9,231 nt of DNA from Eubacterium sp. Its GTDB lineage: Bacteria > Bacillota > Clostridia > Lachnospirales > Lachnospiraceae. The position numbers were made by a program, and so were the translations under genes. Every line of letters begins with the position of its first letter. Position 1 is the first letter of the stretch. The stretch covers positions 1-9,231 of the forward strand of contig DOVJ01000152.1 in the NCBI GenBank assembly GCA_003520145.1, given 5' to 3'. Under the pieces are notes generated by a model. The model searched no databases and was not told the origin of the DNA. It was given only the letters and a program-made list of their open reading frames with translations. Below, in pieces: positions 1 through 6,000 of the stretch.

Positions 1-128
1 GTCTTTGCTTCACCGTCAGCAGCCTTGACCTTCTTAGCCTTGTTTCCGAAGAGGTTGTTAGGGAAAAGCGTAACTACCATAACAGCCACGAGAAACAGAG
101 CTAAAGCTCTTTTCCAATTTTTAGCCAT
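1..128 (-). CDS. Secreted protein, N-terminal fragment (signal peptide), 3' end outside window
   Basis: Only the first 42 codons are present. They read MAKNWKRALALFLVAVMV and on to VKAADGEAK. This is a classic Sec signal peptide: a positive n-region (K3, K6, R7), a hydrophobic core at about residues 8-22, and a likely signal peptidase I site after the VKA at about residue 36. The start ATG (126-128) is well supported by AAGGAGGT at 138-145, 9 nt upstream. The mature protein is outside the window, so its function cannot be read. The gene is transcribed away from the GGDEF gene and has its own promoter at 211-239. It shares an upstream element with the pectate lyase gene at 3029-7057, so another exported carbohydrate-active or surface protein is a reasonable guess but no more than that. 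Confidence 0.85.
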   Translation of the reverse strand, partial: MAKNWKRALALFLVAVMVVTLFPNNLFGNKAKKVKAADGEAK

Positions 129-137
129 GGAAAATAT

Positions 138-145
138 ACCTCCTT
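138..145 (-). promoter_or_regulatory. Ribosome binding site of the left-edge secreted gene
   Basis: AAGGAGGT on the minus strand is a near-perfect anti-SD match, 9 nt before the ATG at 126-128. It fixes the start of a gene whose body lies outside the window. Confidence 0.85.
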
Positions 146-155
146 GTATTTATTT

Positions 156-198
156 GTGATATGAGTTAAACCCTTTCGGGCATAGTTATCCCATTCAC
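156..198 (-). other. Structured 5' leader with GNRA-capped hairpin
   Basis: Seen on the minus strand: GTGAATG (192-198) pairs with CATATCAC (156-163), giving 7 bp with one bulged A. Inside lies GCCC-GAAA-GGGT (170-181), a 4-bp stem (last pair G-U) closed by a GAAA tetraloop. The same GCCC could instead pair with the GGG just upstream in GGGATAACTATGCCC, so two folds exclude each other. The structure starts about 6 nt after the transcription start predicted from the promoter at 211-239. It may be a 5' stabilising stem-loop or a small cis-regulatory RNA. It does not match a riboswitch class I can name. Confidence 0.4.
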
Positions 199-210
199 CT
201 AGTTAGATTT

Positions 211-239
211 ATAATAGCATATTTTTCGCTGTTATTCAA
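211..239 (-). promoter_or_regulatory. Sigma-A-type promoter of the left-edge secreted gene
   Basis: On the minus strand, TTGAAT (234-239) is followed by exactly 17 bp and then TATTAT (211-216). A TG one base before the -10 box makes it an extended -10. The predicted start is near position 204, giving a leader of about 75 nt to the ATG at 128. It has the standard geometry, with 4/6 and 5/6 matches to the hexamers. Confidence 0.65.
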
Positions 240-262
240 ACTTTTGTAACATTTATTCCACA

Positions 263-310
263 ACTTTGTGAAACATGCACAAAATGTACTGTTTTTTTTA
301 GGCACTTTGG
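263..310 (-). promoter_or_regulatory. Upstream element shared with the pectate lyase gene (copy A)
   Basis: Plus-strand TGTGAAACATGCACAAAATG, then TACTG, a T8 run, AGGC and CTTTG. It aligns with 7202-7249 upstream of the pectate lyase (TGTGAGATTGTACAAAAATG, AC, TACTG, A, T7, AGAC, GTTTG). TACTG lies about 160 bp from the start codon here and about 170 bp there. It contains an inverted repeat, TTTGTG-N7-CACAAA (265-283). I infer a regulator binding site plus a bent A-tract. No regulator is identified. Confidence 0.45.
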
Positions 311-312
311 CG

Positions 313-352
313 AAGCGTACATGTCCCAGCGCGTTGCCACTGCACGCTTTTT
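313..352 (+). other. GC-rich dyad followed by T5, terminator-like, function unknown
   Basis: AAGCGT (313-318) is complementary to ACGCTT (344-349), and the second arm runs into a T5 tract (348-352). A nested alternative is AGCG with CGCT. The segment is visibly richer in GC than the surrounding intergenic DNA. On the plus strand it resembles an intrinsic terminator with a large loop, but no plus-strand gene lies upstream of it within the window. Confidence 0.25.
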
Positions 353-355
353 CAC

Positions 356-384
356 TTGACGAAACGAATGATTTATGGTATAAT
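356..384 (+). promoter_or_regulatory. Sigma-A promoter of the GGDEF gene
   Basis: TTGACG (356-361), a 17-bp spacer and TATAAT (379-384): almost exact housekeeping consensus. The predicted start near 391 gives a leader of about 54 nt to the ATG at 445. It makes the in-frame GTG at 403 an unlikely start, since that would sit about 12 nt into the message with no ribosome binding site. Confidence 0.85.
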
Positions 385-428
385 AATTACAGATTATTTT
401 AGGTGTTTTTCTTGAATTACATTTTTAA

Positions 429-438
429 AGAGGAGGTG
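429..438 (+). promoter_or_regulatory. Ribosome binding site that sets the GGDEF start
   Basis: AGAGGAGGTG lies 6 nt before the ATG at 445-447. It selects that ATG over the GTG at 403, which is in frame but has no SD. Confidence 0.85.
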
Positions 439-444
439 ACACAT

Positions 445-1596
445 ATGATACTGAACCAGACAATCCCTGCGTGGATCAGTATAGATATATATTCTCTGGC
501 AATCCTGTTGATCATATGTGTCATGGGCAACGATTACAGATCTCGGCACAGGAATGACAATCTCCTTTTCTATGGCATGGGAGTCCACGCCCTATTGCTC
601 CTCATCCTTGATATAGCCAGTAACGTAATCCCGATAGCCGATAATACAGAGAACGTCGTAGCATTTGTATATGCTATGATATTCATCCTCGACCCGATGT
701 TTCACTTCTATGCAATCATGTATATGAGACACAGGATTAACGCCATCGAAAACAAAAGCAGATGGTACTTCAGGATATTAAGTTACTTATGCATGATCCA
801 TACGCTTGTCATCATATCCATGGGTGTACTTAAGAAGCACTGGTTCTTCTACATATCTACAGAAGACCATCTCTATCACAGAGGTCCGTACCACAATCAC
901 AGAGCAGTTTTTCTTCTTCTTATATTCTTGAGCTTCCAGATATATCTGATTGCCAAGAGAAAACTGATTCCCGTAAAGTACAGGTTTCAAATCCTTATAA
1001 TCCCGGTCATAGGTATGATATGCGGACTTATCCAAAGCATAACCACTCTTCCGACAGAATATGCCGGTATGATTATCATCATGATGGTTTTCACTTTCTT
1101 CGTCAACGGAAGAGATCTTAAGATAGACTACTTAACAGGCGCTTATAACAGAAGAAGTCTCGATATGCTCATAGAGGAGCGCATGGCAAAAGAACCCGAT
1201 GAACTTGCGATCATCATGATAGATCTTGACTTTTTCAAGGAAATTAACGATACTTTCGGTCACGATGTAGGCGACGAAGCACTGATCAACACATACAGAA
1301 TCCTCAATTCCTGCACAACAGATGACGATATGGTTTCCCGCTATGGCGGAGACGAATTCGTCGTTGTAGTTAAAGCAGCCGACGATGCAACACTTGATGC
1401 GAAGAAAGAACGTATTAAGAAAGCATTTGACGAATTCAATGCATCTGGCAAGACAGAGTATAAGCTAAGCTTAAGCGTAGGCGGTCGTCGATTCAAGGGG
1501 CTTTCCTCTAACATATCTGTTAAGGAATTCATCCAAGCTGCCGACCTTCTCATGTACAAAGAAAAACGCGAGCATCACGCCCGCGTCAATAGATAG
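445..1596 (+). CDS. Membrane-anchored diguanylate cyclase (GGDEF)
   Basis: Expected to make cyclic di-GMP from two GTP, anchored in the cell membrane with its catalytic domain in the cytoplasm. The protein has 383 residues. Residues 1-215 hold about six hydrophobic segments, resembling the 7TM-type input regions of some sensor proteins; I see no named ligand domain there. The GGDEF domain covers about 222-380, with DYLTGAYNRR (228-237), IDLDFFKEINDTFGHDVGDE and an intact RYGGDEF (GGDEF at 301-305), so it should be active. The inhibitory I-site is degenerate: TDDD stands where RxxD is expected, five residues before GGDEF. Product inhibition through this site is probably absent. No EAL or HD-GYP domain follows. 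The ATG at 445 is chosen for its ribosome binding site. The gene has its own promoter (356-384) and converges on thiamine pyrophosphokinase with 3 bp between stop codons. The signal it senses is unknown. Confidence 0.93.
   Translation: MILNQTIPAWISIDIYSLAILLIICVMGNDYRSRHRNDNLLFYGMGVHALLLLILDIASNVIPIADNTENVVAFVYAMIFILDPMFHFYAIMYMRHRINAIENKSRWYFRILSYLCMIHTLVIISMGVLKKHWFFYISTEDHLYHRGPYHNHRAVFLLLIFLSFQIYLIAKRKLIPVKYRFQILIIPVIGMICGLIQSITTLPTEYAGMIIIMMVFTFFVNGRDLKIDYLTGAYNRRSLDMLIEERMAKEPDELAIIMIDLDFFKEINDTFGHDVGDEALINTYRILNSCTTDDDMVSRYGGDEFVVVVKAADDATLDAKKERIKKAFDEFNASGKTEYKLSLSVGGRRFKGLSSNISVKEFIQAADLLMYKEKREHHARVNR
1556..1586 (-). terminator. Intrinsic terminator of the tpk operon, inside the GGDEF coding end
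   Basis: On the minus strand, ACGCGGGC-GTGAT-GCTCGCGT forms an 8-bp GC-rich stem (1566-1573 with 1579-1586, one G-U pair) and a 5-nt loop. TTTTTCTTT follows. It lies about 15 nt past the tpk stop codon and within the last dozen codons of the GGDEF gene on the other strand. Confidence 0.75.
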
Positions 1597-1599
1597 GTA

Positions 1600-2235
1600 T
1601 TATGATCTGACTTTTACAAGAAGAGCTTCCCCGTCCGATATGGATATGGAGGCTCTTTTATTGCTCAGAGGCTCATTGCTTATAGCATAAGGATAGTCAA
1701 GGGAAAGCCTGGCATCCTCCACCTCATATTTGGCATCCTTGATAGTAAGCCCTCTAACATCGCCAAAAACAGGCATGATAGAGAAGAATGGATAACAACC
1801 CTCCACATAGGTCTTGTCTTTACCAACAACGCACACTTCCTCCGTATCACTTACCATACAAGCCTCAGCGCCACTCTTAAAAAGCATATATATAAGCCCC
1901 ACATTCGCAAGCGTATGGTCAAGTCTCGCTCCGGTAAGTCCAAGAAGAAGATAAGACTTAAACCCAAGTCTGAGTCCTTCTTTCGCCGCATGATATGAAT
2001 CAGTGTCATCCTTCATAACAGGCAGTCTTATAACTCTTATATCACCAAAATCAGCATCCCTGCCTTCTTCATAGGAGTCAAAATCCGCAACTATCAGATC
2101 AGGCTTAACTCCTAATCCATCCTGATGCCTTAATCCCCCATCACAATAGATAAAGAAGTCCCCCTCTTCAAGGTAGGACTTCATAATCTCATAATTCTCA
2201 ATAGGCCCAGCGCCTATTATAACACATCTCTTCAT
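1600..2235 (-). CDS. Thiamine pyrophosphokinase
   Basis: Transfers pyrophosphate from ATP to thiamine to give the cofactor thiamine diphosphate (EC 2.7.6.2), in the cytoplasm, as a salvage step. The 211-residue length is typical of the bacterial family. The N-terminal catalytic domain shows CDGG (31-34), PDLIVADFDS (45-54; usually GDFDS), KDDTDS (75-80; family KDxTD) and GLTGARLDHTLANV (99-112; family GxGGRxDHxLAN). The C-terminal thiamine-binding beta domain ends with ISNEPLSNKRASISIS and a GEALLV strand. Two ATGs are adjacent (2236-2238 and 2233-2235). AAGAGG at 2241-2246 is 2 nt from the first and 5 nt from the second, so I prefer the second. It is the second gene of an operon with the membrane protein at 2273-2869 (37 nt between). 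No TPP riboswitch is present in the short operon leader. Often labelled thiN or tpk. Confidence 0.93.
   Translation of the reverse strand: MKRCVIIGAGPIENYEIMKSYLEEGDFFIYCDGGLRHQDGLGVKPDLIVADFDSYEEGRDADFGDIRVIRLPVMKDDTDSYHAAKEGLRLGFKSYLLLGLTGARLDHTLANVGLIYMLFKSGAEACMVSDTEEVCVVGKDKTYVEGCYPFFSIMPVFGDVRGLTIKDAKYEVEDARLSLDYPYAISNEPLSNKRASISISDGEALLVKVRS
1619..1662 (+). terminator. Probable terminator of the GGDEF gene, inside the tpk coding end
   Basis: AAGAGCTTCC (1621-1630) pairs with GGAGGCTCTT (1648-1657) over 10 bp with one G-U pair. The stem is followed by TTTTATT. The 17-nt loop can fold further (TCC with GGA). It begins about 24 nt after the GGDEF stop codon and is antisense to the last tpk codons. 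The U-tract is interrupted by an A, so it is weaker than its minus-strand partner at 1556-1586. Confidence 0.55.
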
Positions 2236-2240
2236 CATAT

Positions 2241-2246
2241 CCTCTT
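2241..2246 (-). promoter_or_regulatory. Ribosome binding site that decides the tpk start
   Basis: AAGAGG on the minus strand is 5 nt from the ATG at 2233-2235 but only 2 nt from the ATG at 2236-2238. This favours the second ATG. Confidence 0.5.
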
Positions 2247-2251
2247 AAGAA

Positions 2252-2272
2252 GCATAGTTTCCGAACTATATG
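2252..2272 (-). other. Small intercistronic stem-loop
   Basis: ATAGTT (2254-2259), TCCG, AACTAT (2264-2269) is a perfect 6-bp dyad in the 37-nt gap between the membrane-protein stop codon and tpk. It can extend to GCAT/ATGC with a 2-nt bulge. It has no U-tract, so it is not a terminator. It could slow decay or tune tpk translation, but may be chance. Confidence 0.25.
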
Positions 2273-2869
2273 CTACACCTCATATTCCTTCTTAGCCTTC
2301 ATCTGATTATATGCAAAAAGTGCATCTGCAAGCAAGAGTAATACAATCATAAAGATCGAAATGCCCTTACCCGCACCATCAGATATACTAAACACTCCTA
2401 TAAAAAGAACTGCAACAAGGATCACAGCTATCTGTATCGGAAGGATACTTGCCAAAATCCAGGTCTGATTCCTCTCCTGATCCCACTTGATGTCATAGAA
2501 GAACCCATCCTGTCCCTCACAGCGCAATACTCTTCCACCTGTCGGCCCATCCTCGATACGTATAACCGCCTCATCAGGGTCCTTCACAACAAATTCCATC
2601 TTGACGATGAGTGGATATGCAGCAAACTTGTGATCTCCACCGCTTAGCATAACAGAAAGCCACCTAAACGGCATAGTAAGAGTCTTGAGAGGCTCTTCAA
2701 ATGCTTTGCTCACACCTACAATCTCGATCTTATCTCCTGGATTTGCCGAAAAGTACGATGTTCTATCCGAGTCATCAACTATGATACCCTCGAGTCTCTG
2801 TTCATTACGATAGATATTGTACTCAAAAGTCTTCAAATCTATCCCCGCGTTGTCAAATCTGATTACCAT
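2273..2869 (-). CDS. Two-helix membrane protein of unknown function
   Basis: I do not recognise this 198-residue protein. Residues 1-133 are polar and predicted mostly beta (alternating strands such as VIRFDN, KIEIVGV, IVKMEFVV, EAVIRIED). Two strongly hydrophobic helices follow at about 138-160 and 169-188, joined by a short GISIF-type turn region (SDGAGKG). The lysine-rich tail (KAKKEYEV) suggests both ends face the cytoplasm. There is no signal peptide. The start is uncertain. AAGGAG at 2881-2886 is 11 nt from the ATG at 2867-2869 but only 2 nt from the in-frame GTG at 2876-2878, so I take the ATG; the GTG would add three residues (MNN). It is first in an operon with thiamine pyrophosphokinase, behind a clear promoter at 2908-2936. 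A role in thiamine handling would be a guess from position only. Confidence 0.8.
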   Translation of the reverse strand: MVIRFDNAGIDLKTFEYNIYRNEQRLEGIIVDDSDRTSYFSANPGDKIEIVGVSKAFEEPLKTLTMPFRWLSVMLSGGDHKFAAYPLIVKMEFVVKDPDEAVIRIEDGPTGGRVLRCEGQDGFFYDIKWDQERNQTWILASILPIQIAVILVAVLFIGVFSISDGAGKGISIFMIVLLLLADALFAYNQMKAKKEYEV

Positions 2870-2880
2870 GTTATTCACTT

Positions 2881-2886
2881 CTCCTT
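2881..2886 (-). promoter_or_regulatory. Ribosome binding site of the membrane-protein gene
   Basis: AAGGAG on the minus strand. The 11-nt spacing to the ATG (2869) is long, but the 2-nt spacing to the GTG (2878) is too short. The ATG is preferred with moderate confidence. Confidence 0.5.
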
Positions 2887-2907
2887 TATAAACACACTCT
2901 ACTATGA

Positions 2908-2936
2908 ATTCTACAATATTTGGTGCTATTAGTCAA
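2908..2936 (-). promoter_or_regulatory. Sigma-A promoter of the membrane protein-tpk operon
   Basis: On the minus strand TTGACT (2931-2936), 17 bp, TAGAAT (2908-2913). It lies just downstream of the pectate lyase terminator, so the two-gene operon is independent of the lyase. The start near 2901 leaves only about 30 nt of leader, too short for a TPP riboswitch. Confidence 0.8.
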
Positions 2937-2959
2937 TATAAAATTCTTCTCCGACTGAA

Positions 2960-3002
2960 ATAATGAAATAAAGAAGGGATCGGCGCTTACAGCCGACCCC
3001 TT
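2960..3002 (-). terminator. Intrinsic terminator of the pectate lyase gene
   Basis: On the minus strand AAGGGGTCGGC (2992-3002) and GCCGATCCCTT (2974-2984) form an 11-bp stem with one G-U pair and a 7-nt loop. CTTTATTTC follows. It starts 27 nt after the lyase stop codon and is the strongest hairpin in the window. Confidence 0.92.
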
Positions 3003-3028
3003 AAAGTGGTATTAAGAATTATTACCGA

Positions 3029-6000
3029 TTAAAGTGATGATCCGATACCAGATGACTTGTACTGGAAGAGACCGCCCATGTTGATGCTTCCATCAGAGTT
3101 TCTAAGAACCTTATGGTAGTTAGTAGCGTACTTTCCGCTTGAGTAACCAGAAAGTGAAACTGACCTGAAGTCAGACTTGCTGATTGAGAAAGTAGAGCTC
3201 TGCTTTGATACAGATCCGCTGAATGAACCAGAAGAGATCTGGTAGTAGCCTGTTCCCTTGTAAGCATATACTGTGTTAGACATCTTGCCAAGGAACTTAT
3301 CTGATGCTGGCACGCTACCTGTGTAGAATGAAAGCAAGTTAGAGTAAGAAGCTGAGCTTGATGTTCTGTAGCACATGAAGTTTGCCTTAGAAGAATCATA
3401 CTTACCGTTGTCAACTGCTGTACAGTTAGACATCTTAAGAGCACCACCGTTACCGTTATCTGTGAAACCTGTTGCACCGTTGTAGAATGCAAGACAGTTC
3501 TGAACTACGTGAGGTGTTGGGCACTGACCGTTGCTACCGCCGAGCTTGAAACCGTTCATATCGCCGTTAGCTGATCCCTGTCCGTTTGTGAGCTTACCAT
3601 TACCGAAAGCTACACAGTTCTTGATTGTTACTACGCCGATAGAACCTGTTGCTGGCTTAGCGTAGAGATCCCAACCATCATCTGAGTTACAATATGCGAT
3701 ACAACCATCGAATACGTTACCGTTACCACATGTAAGCTTAGCTGCGAAACCATCGGCATTCTCTGCTGTAGCATCATCCTTGTTGTTGTATGATGTACAG
3801 TTCTTGATGAGGTTGTTTGATGGCCACTGGCTTACTGAAGAGTAGTTAGTGTTGTATCTTGAAAGCTGAAGACCTGTATCATGGTTAGCGTAGAACTGGC
3901 ACATCTCGATGATGTTGTTGTCACCTGAAAGGAGCATACCATTATCACCAGCACCTGTTATATCTACGCCGTAGAAGTACCAGTAAGAACCGTCAAGAAC
4001 GAATCCTCTGTTTGAACCTTCTTCTGCCATACCAGTAAAATCAAATGTTACTGTTCCACCGTTGATATTGCTTATCTTCTTGTAAGCACCAGACTTACCA
4101 GAGTTGCTCTCTGAGATAAGGATAGTCTTGCTTAACTTGTAAGTACCTGACTGGCACCAGATTGTCTTACCAGCAGCAATCTTAGAGATAGCTGTTGTGA
4201 TATCCATAGGATCTGATGAAGAACCTGATGCTGAAGACTTACCGTTAGGTGATACATAGATATCACCACTTGATGCAGTCTGTGAAGACTGTGTTGTTGC
4301 CGAAGATGACTTCGTTGTTGTTGATGAAGACTTTGTTGTTGTAGCTGTAGATGAAGCCTTCGTTGTTGTTGTAGAGCTTGATGATGAAGCACCTTCTTCA
4401 ACGATTACGTAGAAGATATATGTTTCATTTGTGCCCTTAGTAATCTCATATGTACCTGCATTGCCAAGAGTCATTGTCTTAGTTGCTACAGATGTACCGA
4501 TGCCTGTAAGCTTCTCAGATCCGTTAACCTTAAGTGCAGAACCTGACTTCTTACCACTTACATATACTGTAAGCTTAGCACCATTAGACTTTGTTGTGAA
4601 CTTGATGCTACCCTTGCTGTCCATCTTAAGACAACTGCTGAGAGTAGAACCGTTAACCTTTGCTGTGCCCTTATCTGTTGAGATAGATCCAGCTGCTGTA
4701 AAGTATGAGTTAGATAATCCCTTTGAAGGATTGAACATATACTTTGTTGTTGTTGAAGCTGCTGTTGTAGATGCAGCCTTTGTTGTTGCTGCTGTTGTTG
4801 AAGCAGCCTTTGTTGTAGTTGTTGAAGAAGATGATGAACCACCAACTGCTTCGAATCTGAACTGCTGGCAAGCATATCCGTTGTATGTCCACTGCTGGAT
4901 GTTACCACCCTCAGCTGTTGACCAACCGCTTACGTCTACTGCCTTTGTCTCGCCACTACACTTTGTAAGGAGACAGTATACACCATCTGCTGACTTTACA
5001 AGCTTGAATGTCTGTGCATCAGCACCATTTGCCTGATACAACTGAATATTCTCACCATCGTTGTTTGTGCCATATACTACATCAAGCATACGACCTGCTG
5101 ACATACCATTCTGAAGAGTGATATAGTCATTGCCAAGGTTCTTTAAGTACCACTTCTGAGAAGCAACACCTGTACCTGTACCCTGCTCAACGTTAGCACC
5201 GTTGCTGTCGTTGTTGTTTGTTACCTGAAGATACTTCTGGCTGTTGATGTTCTTGATATAATACCAACCATCAGCAAGTGAGCCTGAAGCTGTCTGCTGT
5301 GCTGTTGTCTGAACAGCCTGTGTTGTAGAAGCAGCCTTTGTTGTTGCTGCTGTTGTTGCTGCTGTTGTTGAAGCAGCCTTTGTTGTTGAAGGAACTACAT
5401 CAGAAGATGAAGCACCTGGAATTGAATTGCCACCAACACTCTGAAGTGATGTCTTGTAAGCCTTAAGAGCGCTCATAAGTGAAGAGTTAACTGCGTAGCT
5501 CTCATTGTCAGCGTCAGAGAAGCTCCATCTGAAGTCACCACCGTTCATTCTACCTGCGTACTTTTCTACCTTAGTCTTAGCATCTGCTGCTGAGTCTGCC
5601 TTGTAGCTGTACATGATAGAAGATGTATCGAAGTTGTTATATGTGTTAGAACCTTCAACTGACTTGTAGTTTGAAGAAACCTTATCGCTCTTGTTTGAAA
5701 CTACTACAGCATCAAAGTTCTTAGAATCACTGTTCTGATCTACGAATCTCTTAGCACCGATAATTACGTTGCCATAAGCCTTGATCATACCACCGTTCTC
5801 CTTAGAGAATGTTGGCTCATTGCCATCAGCTACGTCTGTACCCTGCATAGAGATCATCATAGGATACTTGCAATTAAGGAAGTAGTTATTCTCGGAGAAG
5901 ATTGAGCTTCCAAGGCAAGCACCGATACCGTACTTAGAAATACCATCATAGAGGTTGTTATATACATGTGCTGAATAGTAACGTACTCTAGGATGTCTTG

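Noticed and set aside
156..198. Cyclic di-GMP riboswitch in the left leader, suggested by the GAAA tetraloop next to a GGDEF gene
   Set aside because: The fold is too short, and I see none of the conserved GEMM core around the tetraloop helix.
263..310. T8 tract at 292-299 as a plus-strand terminator
   Set aside because: The preceding stems (ACAT/ATGT, CACA/TGTG) are too short and AT-rich, no gene lies upstream, and the same T-run recurs at 7231-7237 in a promoter context.
403..444. GTG start for the GGDEF protein, adding 14 residues
   Set aside because: It lies about 12 nt from the predicted transcription start with no SD. The ATG at 445 has an ideal one.
2870..2936. TPP riboswitch before the thiamine operon
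   Set aside because: The predicted leader is only about 30 nt and has no THI-box sequence.
3029..3100. C-terminal dockerin, sortase or SLH anchor on the pectate lyase
   Set aside because: The chain ends about ten residues after the PL9 fold with GIGSSL; no such motif is present.
3022..3492. Minus-strand open frame shifted against the PL9 end of the lyase
   Set aside because: It is an S/T/Q/L-rich shadow of the real frame, with no SD. The true frame carries all PL9 motifs.
4431..5036. Long open frame on the plus strand, opposite the lyase linker and CBM13 region
   Set aside because: It is antisense to a clear domain-bearing gene, has no ribosome binding site or recognisable protein, and is rich in V/A/P because it mirrors Thr/Ser/Ala codon repeats.
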